NCBI GenBank assembly: GCA_022836615.1
Contig: MU405276.1
Span: 1 to 64,000 of the forward strand
From: Annulohypoxylon bovei var. microspora
Taxonomy: Eukaryota > Ascomycota > Sordariomycetes > Xylariales > Hypoxylaceae
Length of the DNA: 64,000 bases
Direction: 5' to 3'
In this document: piece by piece, positions 56,966-64,000 of the stretch
Layout of the letters: each line of letters opens with the position of its first letter
Numbering within the stretch: position 1 is the stretch's first letter
Translations under genes and position numbers: made by a program
Notes under the pieces: generated by a model
What the model was told of the DNA's origin: nothing
What the model saw: the letters and a program-made list of their open reading frames with translations, nothing else
Databases searched by the model: none

Positions 56966-58855
56966 TTAAGGTGAATACCTCCATCCAGGTAGGTAGTCCC
57001 TAAAAAAGAAAACTAAAATCAAACGACTCAACTGAACAACCATGAAAAGACAAAACAAAACCCATAGGTTTCCCTCTGAAATATAGCCGTTAGAGAGAAA
57101 ATAGAAGATACAAAGAGTAGAGTAATATAAGGTACGTTCTTGATTAGCTCCAGGTTGAAAGGGACTATGTTTTTGTTTATTCCCGGGGAGCATTGAACGG
57201 AGTATAGGACCTAGGCTTAAGTATAACCATCGAATATATTCTTGTGGCGTCTTCGATAATTCAACAGCCTGTAGATCTGCGGTGTAAGATTGAGGCATAA
57301 CCTCTGGTGTTGCCCGGAGAGTAGCAAATATTCTCTGTCTTCCAACCTTCAAGCCAAAGAGGTTAGGAAAATATCCTACCAAGTTAGACACGAGGCACAA
57401 TAAGAGTTTCGGTCTCTTCGGATATGACCCCGTAATATGTAGGTAGAAGTCTTCGACCGCGCCCCCTGGTTTCCTGAATTGGAGTCGCATCTTCGAAAAT
57501 GATTTATGGACAATTACGTCCTGATACAACTGATTCCTCCTGGGTTCAACTGCGAATAGGACATGTTTAATACTTGGCGAGCTTCGAATGATGATGAAAG
57601 CATTTCCACGGGAGTGAAGCATAGGGAAAGGGACCTGAAAGTCGGCATGTTCATCCTTTTCCATGGAAATGCATATGTCTTTGCGCAGTATGTTGATGAA
57701 GCGGTCCTTTGGAACCAACGAAGGGTAAAAGGAATCGGTTTCTCGATAGAGCTGATTTTCTACCATTTTTACTGGGATTGCAAACACGGTCGAATATATG
57801 CCTTCTATTCGGCAATTCAAGATCACCATCTTGGTAACCTTGAACCGAATTTCTGTTCTCATTATCCAAAAAAACGTATTAAACAATTCATTTGACCTAG
57901 AAGTTGGTAAGCAGACAGCATGCATTTGTAGCTGGTTGCCGCTTGGTTTCAAAGGACGAGGAACTTTCATCCCCCAATCGTTGGTACAACGAATGACTTT
58001 ACCGCAGTTCGCGAAAAATGATGGATGCCTAGCGAATAGCCCTTTGTTACGGATGGGATTGTGTGTCAGCTCGTCAATCCGATTATCATTCTGAGGATCA
58101 TCGTTCTGGGGATCATAACCCCAGGCAAGAATTGAGTCATCATTAGACTGTTTCGTAATTTCTTCTTGGAGGCGTATAAATGCTTTGCTGCCTTCTCCGT
58201 AGATCAATGGCATGTTGACTTTAAAAATACCTAGAAGGCTATAGGCTATGTCTTCTTCGCAAGTTGTGGCCCTTCTAGAAGCCCAAGACATCCTTTGCGC
58301 GATGCTAGCATGGCTAAGGGGGAGGCGACCAAGAAGGTATTCCGGTGGTATCTTTGTAATAGTTGACAATATGTCAACCAGCGTAGACTTAGATCCCAAT
58401 GGCTCCCATGTTTTTGAGAAGAATAGGACATTGCGTGCTGCTACTAATTCTTGCAACGTCCACCCTCTAGTGAGCCACAAGCTTTCTCGAAGCTGAGATT
58501 CTCAATTATGTGCATGGCCGTCCACATCGGAAAGGTGAACGTAGCATGCATCAGCATCTTGATACCACTTGAACATGGAGTTGAGGGACTCGGAGAGTTC
58601 GGTGTTATTTCTCTTGTCTATGCAGAAAGAATCATACCAACCATAACTGATGGAGTCGACACTACTTTTGTTCACTTGAGAGCAGAAGCCTTCAAATTTT
58701 CGATAGCCCTCTTGTTGCGGGTCATATTCTCCATTCTGGTATTGCTCAAGGGAAATTTCTTCATCGCCCCATCGATGAGATAGAATAGCGTACTTAGGCG
58801 TTTGACCTCCGAAAAACTCCTCTAGCTTTAGCGTTTTCGTGTTAATAAGCCGCAT
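56966..58855 (-). pseudogene. HET-domain gene with one in-frame stop
   Basis: One continuous frame of 630 codons is broken only by TGA at codon 118 (58504-58502). Before the break: MRLINTKTLKLEEFFGG, YAILSHRWGDEEIS, and FCIDKRNNTELSESLNSMF with ACYVHLSDV, the ordered HET-domain motifs. After it, in the same frame: WLTRGWTLQELVAARNVLFF, then TCEEDIAYSLLGIFKVNMP and LIYGEGSKAFIRLQEEI. The interrupted spot lies in the variable loop of the domain. No intron of usable size spans it; the best splice-like pair is only 33 nt apart. The C-terminal half is unique, with a membrane-like segment (NLWVLFCLFMVVQLSRLILV) near the end. HET proteins trigger cell death in fungal self/non-self recognition. Recent inactivation is likely, but stop readthrough or a sequencing error is possible. 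Confidence 0.85.
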
Positions 58856-59112
58856 TTTGATGTGAATGGCCTCGGAAACTGAAGATTGGCAAATAATTGA
58901 GAGTTCGAAAGATTATCACAGTTGTGTTGCTGCTAAAGACAATACCCCAGTTATCGTCGAGCTGTAGGTAAGAATAAGTTGGGGAAAGGAAAATGGAAGA
59001 GGGAGGAGGCTACAATCTTATTTTATATATGTAAGATGTTCGAAGGAGGCTGATGTGGTAAAAACGCTCTCGAATGGTGTAAGGTAGTACGGACGGAGGG
59101 CCATTTCACAAC

Positions 59113-59325
59113 AACCGCCAAACCGCCAATTCAATTTAGATACAGTGCGTTTTGTGGCTTACACTGTACACGCACTGTATTTTCCCTTGTAAGCTTAGGG
59201 GGCTTAGGGCTTACAATTATAAGGCCTTTAGCGCATACTGTTTTTCAGCCAATCAAATTGCGCCTGCAAGTAAATACTTGCACTTTATTCAATTGCACCC
59301 GCGCCAGTATTTACTCAATTAACTT
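59113..59325 (+). repeat. Left terminal inverted repeat
   Basis: Pairs with 59686-59897 in inverse orientation. It starts AACCGCCAAACCGCCAATTC, runs through two TACAGTGCG/CGCACTGTA words, and ends in a GCGCCAGTATTTACTCAATT region where similarity fades. Only scattered substitutions separate the arms. Confidence 0.85.
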
Positions 59326-59685
59326 AATTCTAAGTTCATTTAAAAGCGCACTTGAAATCTAATTGAATGTAATCAATTATATTGTTTTAAACTCTTTGCG
59401 CATTGACTTAGGGGGGTTTAAAGAGGTGAGAAATTCGCGCATATATTAAGTAAATACAAAGAGAGTGCAGCTGAAGGTGACCACGTGACGAACATGATCC
59501 AGCTAGTGGTCCGTGCATATGCGGTCATGTGACCCAACTTCAATAACTTTTTGTATTTACTTATAATACGTGCCAGCTTTTCACTTTTTTATACCCATTT
59601 TCCAGCCTCAAAACACAGTCCATAAAAATGAAAAGTTCATAATTTAATAGCTCTTTAAAAGCGCTTTCGAATGAGCCCATGAACA

Positions 59686-59897
59686 GCTTTAATGAGTAAG
59701 TATTGGCGCGGGCGCAATTGAATAAAGTGCAAGTATCTACTTGCAGGCGCAATTTGATTGGCTGAAAAACAGTATGCGCTAAAGGCCTTATAATTGTAAG
59801 CCCTAAGCCCCCTAAGCTTACAAGGGAAAATACAGTGCGTGTACAGTGTAAGCCACAAAACGCACTGTATCTAAATTGAATTGGCGGTTTGGCGGTT
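59686..59897 (-). repeat. Right terminal inverted repeat
   Basis: Reverse complement of the left arm, ending GAATTGGCGGTTTGGCGGTT. Differences include one substitution in the CCTGCAAGTA(A/G)ATACTTGCAC word and several near the inner end. Near-identity of the arms suggests fairly recent activity or conversion. Confidence 0.85.
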
Positions 59898-60036
59898 TCC
59901 CGCACCCGGACCGGGGTAGTACGCGCTTTACTGCCGTTTATATCCGATAGCCAATAACACCTGTAATCTTGCTTTAATTGGCCGCCTTTTACCTCAAGCT
60001 TGGAGCCAGAACTGTTATTGGTAATTGTAGTTGGGG

Positions 60037-60279
60037 CTATAAAATGGTAGGTCTAAGTCTCTCATGCAGGCTGGCCATTGAATCATTTATTAGATCGAGG
60101 TTCAGCCTATCAAAGTTTCGGTCTGGTAAGAGAAGACCTGTTAGGGGCTGGTCTTGAAACATTATATGCAAAGCGTTTAATACATATAGACCCCAATTTG
60201 GGGTCCCAACAGTAACCTCTAGAAAATAAGACCGTAGATTTTCTATTGCAGCATGCGTGTGGCCTTGTGGAGTAGCGAT
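60037..60279 (-). pseudogene. Unrecognised 80-codon coding relic beside the MITE
   Basis: An open stretch bounded by stops reads smoothly and looks protein-like, with QGHTHAAIENLRSYFLEV then GLYVLNALHIMFQDQPLTG, and LNLDLINDSMASLHERL near its end. It has no start codon and TAG precedes it, so it is either a 3' exon or a remnant. The family is not recognised. Its position just outside the transposon end suggests part of another mobile element or a gene broken by rearrangement. Confidence 0.35.
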
Positions 60280-60281
60280 CT

Positions 60282-60915
60282 AATGGGGTTGCAGCATTCC
60301 ATTATTGTGTTGCAAAGCTCACCATTGTATGAACCACCCTTGTGTGGGCTAACCGCCATTCATATAAAATCATTAAAATATGTTATTGTTAGGTAAATGT
60401 TAATTACTTACCTACCTACCTAGGTAAAAACACACTTGTGTCGGCATTGTTTATTGTTTCGTTTAATTATAAATGCTATGTTTCACTGATTTTACATATG
60501 AAATTTGCTAGTAACCTTGGCTAGCTTAAGAGAAAAGGGAAAAGGGGTAAATGTTACCTAATCATAACAACGAATCATCCGGATCATAAACGAGTGATGC
60601 AAGTTTGTCTAAACCAGGAATCTATTGACATCAAGGAAACGAGCCCCTATATACATAGGTACCTGTACATATATACATCTTTGATACTACAAGTAATGAT
60701 ACAAAACGAATGAAACCCGCTGGTAGTCGGCCGAGCTCAAACTCCACATGGTAGAGAACTCCTTACAACGACTAAGAGCTACTTTTAATCCTTCTTTTCC
60801 GCCAAGTTTTTGTCAATGTTAGTAGGAACCTACTCGTGAGAATGCCTAAGCACATTAGTATGCTGCTTAGGATTTGCTGTGGTAGCTAGAAGGCATGCGA
60901 GAACTTACGAGCTAC
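60282..60915. other. Gene-free spacer
   Basis: AT-rich, with TACCTACCTACCTAGGTA near 60408-60425. It is the 3' flank of the small secreted protein gene. No frame of note was seen. Confidence 0.5.
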
Positions 60916-61230
60916 TTAACCAGCGTGCTGGTGAATAAGGGACTGCATCTCCTGCACCTGGGCGCTGGCTGCGCCCTTCGATGCGGCTACTTGAGCGTTC
61001 GTGATCTGGATGAAGCCGTACTTGGACATCCCAGCCAGGTATCGGCCGCCGGACCAAGTGTGCATGTCTTGGAGGATGGCTTCCGCTCGCTCGTCGGAAA
61101 CTTCTCCGTTCTTAGAAGTACGAGAGGTCTTTTTCCCGTCCTTGTACTTTGCGCTGTAGTTGATTCGTGCGGCCAAAACATCCGTGGCAAGGAGGAGGAA
61201 GGCGAGGAACAGGACTTTCATGTTGAACAT
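60916..61230 (-). CDS. Small secreted cysteine-free protein
   Basis: A single exon of 104 residues. The signal peptide MFNMKVLFLAFLLLATDVLA is clear, with cleavage likely after Ala20. The mature part (~84 residues) has no cysteine, a Lys/Ser-rich stretch (KYKDGKKTSRTSKNGE), then DERAEAILQDMHTWSGGRYL and an Ala/Gln-rich helical end. It could be a secreted effector or cell-surface peptide. Lack of cysteine sets it apart from most apoplastic effectors. There are two close ATG codons (61230 and 61221); the first is used here. No family is recognised. Confidence 0.65.
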   Translation of the reverse strand: MFNMKVLFLAFLLLATDVLAARINYSAKYKDGKKTSRTSKNGEVSDERAEAILQDMHTWSGGRYLAGMSKYGFIQITNAQVAASKGAASAQVQEMQSLIHQHAG

Positions 61231-63071
61231 TTTGGCGGATTTCGTTATTGGTGATGAAGATGTAAAGTTGTGAGTTGGGTAATAGAGAGTTGTTTGAATT
61301 CGGTGATGCTTTTAGAGTTGGCTCTGTAGATTTTTGAAAGTGTTGTTGGAATGCTGTGGATGTTGTGATGAGTGTTCTATCAACTACCTTTACCTTGGAT
61401 ATGTCAACGGTTTATATACTCTTATTCCTCCTACATTGAGGCTATCTGGTCTTGATGTTATCCCAGAGCTATGCCTTGATTCAACTCCTATGCTCCATAG
61501 GACCCTCATCCTAAGGTAATCCTATGAGCCTATACCCACGTTACTCTGGGATGTCTCACCATGAGGAGATCCTTTGAACCAACATCTACGCCATCTTGGA
61601 GCTCTGATAGAAGGCAGCGCGAGGATGTGGAAACTAAGGTGAATGTCGGGGGAGTAAATGCAGGAAGGAGGCTGAATTGTCACCCGTAATGAATATCTTT
61701 AGAGCAGGTGCTTAGTGTTCCCTGTCTCTTCTACACGTGCCTTGACATGCAATTCCCCATAATAGCGGGTTAGTTATCCTCAAATTGATAGCAAAAACAG
61801 GGGTTTGAAGGCTTCTAGTTAAACATCTGTAGACTAAGGAAGCTTTAGATGATAATCAATTTTTGGTGACCGAACACTTGCCCCTTGTAATATAGCGGGG
61901 TATACATGAGGCTCGTTGTTTGAGGTTGATCGTTAACGCCGCAGCCAAAGATCTATAATAATAGCACTCGACAATATACGGAGTAGGTATACATGGTCCA
62001 CAGATCTATCCAACGTTACATAAACTAGCTCACCGTCATATTTTGCTGTGCCCTGAGGATTATGATGTATTGCCAAGGGGGTTCGATCGGTTAATATTTG
62101 CCGGAATAGAATAGTACGACGTTGGTTACAAGACTCCTTAACAAATTACAAGTAATATAAAAACAAGGCGCATGTATTGAAAATTAAGTCCATAACTGGC
62201 AGTTGTTGGTAATTATAGTTGATTCAAAACGTTAGCAAGCTTTATTAAACAGGATTGAAGAACTTGTGTAGTAACGAATTGGCCAATCATATACATAGGT
62301 CTATTTTCACTTAGTGTTAATACGCCACGATGTTGGATGAGACGTGGTGGATTACAGGGGACAGAGCGGATGCTGCCGAATAAACTAGCCTAGCACGTTT
62401 AAAGCACTTACAATTTAATTAATAAATCTAATAGCTATATCAACTCCCTATGTAGGTAGGTACTCTTAATAAATAATGCTCTTTGAATATCTTGACACTG
62501 AGATATTGATATCTTGCAAGTACCTAAGCAGTTAAATTGTAGTTACATGTGTAACTATTAACTGTTAATACTTCCTCAATGCAAGGGCATTAGATGCTAA
62601 ATTTAACGACATGTGCCTCCCCCCCGCTTCCGGTTCCTACCCACATGTATGGAGGCGTAGCCGGAGGGCAATCACATCCATTGATCGAGACTACTCCGGT
62701 AACTTGGTAACCTTACAGCTTAAAAGAAATCCAGTATACCTACCTAGATAGGTAGGTATGTAAAATCATGGGATGAAATATTAGATTAGATTACCGGAAA
62801 ACGCCCAGGCATTCCTGCTCTTATTTTAGATTTCGGTTAACCAATTCCTTATTATGCATGCACCCGTTCCAATTGATCCCGAAAATCGTCCAAGTCTTAC
62901 CAAAAGCACCATTACATCACCGATAGTTGAAAAGCAATAAGTTCAACATAGAGAATATTAATCAAATTCCAGCACTCCACCTGAAACCTCTTGTCCTCAT
63001 TTCTCTCACTCCGTAGGGGCTCTTTTTACATTCTGCACACACATCGACATGAATTACACACCTCAGCGATA
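61231..63071. other. Gene-free divergent spacer
   Basis: About 1.8 kb shared by two divergent genes. AT-rich, with TACCTACCTAGATAGGTAGG near 62738-62757. The short plus-strand frame at 61334-61519 reads as chance. No transposon ends were seen. Confidence 0.5.
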
Positions 63072-63914
63072 ATGACAGAATCAGAAGCCAAATCGTCCGT
63101 TTTTTCTCCTTTCTCGTCCCTCCCTCCTGAACTACGCGATCAGATATGGCAAGATGCCCTCCCTAGAGATGTCGGGCCTGCCTTATACTTCTATAGGAAG
63201 GGATATTGGCGCCCCCGACGCCTATCGGAATCTGACGAGGGCTTCGACCCTTCCAATGACGAGAATAATCTGAATTTTGAGTTCCGCTATGACTTACTAG
63301 ACGATACTCAATTCCAGATGCCGCTAGCTTTCGTCAACCGCGAGGCCCATAGCATCGCACGAGCCTGGACCCACGAACAGGGTATAAAGATGCGGCCCCG
63401 CGGGAACGGACAGTATCCTTTCTTCCAGCGCCCTTTTGACCCATCTCGTGATGCGCTATTCGTCCCTCTTGAGAAATGGGATGAGTTTCGCTGCGAGCCT
63501 GACGACCGGCTGTGGGAACCAGATCTCTATGGGCGGCTTGTCGACATCAAAACAGAACCCACACGCATCGCCATACCTAATGCACTTTTCCGTAAGGAAG
63601 GCGCCTTGATATCGGAGATGTTCCGATATTTCTATCACATAGAAGTACTGCTTGTTGTCGTCAACGAGCAGCCGGCCCCGCTACCCGCGGGTAACGTTGC
63701 GAAGGCGCAGAGGTGGGAGTTTGAGAGCGTGCCGGAAGGGTCGTTCTTCTGGAACAGCGAAAATGGATGGATTGCAAATGAGGATGACGAAAACACCGGT
63801 GATGAGTCCCCATACAGATTAACAGATGCGATCACCCACGAGCTAGGCGACGCCCTTCTCCAGAACGACATCACTAGTTTTGAGGTTCGCCATGTAATTG
63901 CAGTTAGAAGATAA
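63072..63914 (+). CDS. 2EXR-domain protein
   Basis: A single exon of 280 residues from the ATG at 63072; the frame stays open further upstream but without an ATG. The start SPFSSLPPELRDQIWQDALP is the 2EXR signature, an F-box-like helical start common in large ascomycete families. The later segment PLAFVNREAHSIARAWTHEQ matches the next conserved block, where an Asn-Arg-Glu-Ala word is typical. The C terminus is acidic and then basic (VRHVIAVRR). These proteins have no assigned reaction; a role in protein-protein recognition is guessed from the F-box likeness. Members often lie in gene-poor, fast-evolving regions, consistent with this end of the window. Confidence 0.82.
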   Translation: MTESEAKSSVFSPFSSLPPELRDQIWQDALPRDVGPALYFYRKGYWRPRRLSESDEGFDPSNDENNLNFEFRYDLLDDTQFQMPLAFVNREAHSIARAWTHEQGIKMRPRGNGQYPFFQRPFDPSRDALFVPLEKWDEFRCEPDDRLWEPDLYGRLVDIKTEPTRIAIPNALFRKEGALISEMFRYFYHIEVLLVVVNEQPAPLPAGNVAKAQRWEFESVPEGSFFWNSENGWIANEDDENTGDESPYRLTDAITHELGDALLQNDITSFEVRHVIAVRR

Positions 63915-64000
63915 ACGGGTCGGGTCTTACTAGACTTCAAAGTAGCTAAACTCATTATTATCCCATATTGAAGAAATAAGATCCGCTCCGGCCTTCACTA

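Larger units (their letters stand above)
59113..59897. mobile_element. Non-autonomous long-TIR DNA transposon (MITE-like), 785 bp
   Basis: The ends AACCGCCAAACCGCC and its reverse complement bound an element with very similar terminal inverted repeats of about 210 bp. A second, inner inverted pair, TAAGTAAATACAAA, lies near 59446-59459 and its complement near 59553-59567. The interior is AT-rich and has no transposase. A CACGTGAC word (59483-59490) and a nearby CATGTGACC sit in the loop. Left and right flanks show no clean target duplication, so the exact ends and superfamily (long-TIR Mutator-like elements are one option) are open. The left end is about 260 bp upstream of the HET gene start. 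Confidence 0.85.

Noticed and set aside
59561..59905. 114-codon minus-strand frame
   Set aside because: It is the right arm of the inverted-repeat element read through, not a transposase.

Overview
The window is nuclear DNA of a filamentous ascomycete, most likely a sordariomycete. The signs are short GT-AG introns (mostly 50-90 nt, many with GTACGT or GTAAGT donors and CTAAC-type branch sites), intergenic DNA rich in TAGGTACCTA-type words, and family content typical of these fungi: a SepH/Cdc7 septation kinase, a group VI Sln1-type histidine kinase, a HET-domain gene, a 2EXR protein, a DUF6536 membrane protein and a VMAT-like MFS carrier. There are no bacterial operons. Genes lie on both strands and each needs its own promoter. 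No tRNA, rRNA or CRISPR array was found. Splice models were read by eye and checked for phase, which is why many total to exact codon counts.

Layout. 1-2400: the right end of a tandem array of roughly 1.2-kb units, each with a tRNA-like B-box segment, a CCACCCGTT-type minisatellite and a short conserved reading frame on the minus strand. 2.5-3.7 kb: secreted M14 metallocarboxypeptidase. 4.9-10.0 kb: 13-exon SepH kinase. 11.2-12.8 kb: disordered protein with a TQ cluster. 13.7-14.9 kb: dihydrofolate synthase. 15.4-16.9 kb: small membrane-protein exon and a Fic-domain protein. 17.8-18.4 kb: two gene relics (an aminoglycoside-phosphotransferase-like fragment and an unrecognised two-exon fragment). 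19.2-21.1 kb: glutamine synthetase. 24.5-26.3 kb: AT-hook protein. 26.9-28.8 kb: MOSC / flavin reductase / 2Fe-2S fusion. 29.6-31.3 kb: MFS carrier. 32.1-33.1 kb: RRP7. 34.4-37.7 kb: DUF6536 membrane protein. 40.6-44.2 kb: hybrid histidine kinase. 45.5-46.6 kb: carboxymuconolactone-decarboxylase-like protein. 47.0-47.9 kb: membrane protein with three 18-residue repeats. 49.2-50.1 kb: BUD32. 50.4-51.3 kb: glutamate-cysteine ligase regulatory subunit. 52.4-53.4 kb: AP-1 sigma. 54.6-55.8 kb: MAF1. 57.0-58.9 kb: HET-domain gene with one in-frame stop. 59.1-59.9 kb: a 785-bp non-autonomous inverted-repeat transposon, followed by a coding relic. 60.9-61.2 kb: small secreted protein. 63.1-63.9 kb: 2EXR protein.

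Most of the window is core housekeeping: septation, folate, nitrogen assimilation, ribosome biogenesis, tRNA modification, glutathione, vesicle traffic, Pol III control and osmosensing. Accessory signals are concentrated at both ends and around 15-18 kb. The strongest unusual observations are the repeat array at the left edge, the long-TIR element just upstream of the interrupted HET gene, two candidate terminal exons in AP-1 sigma, start-codon-proximal introns in four genes, and two tandem-repeat proteins whose repeats carry likely phosphorylation motifs.
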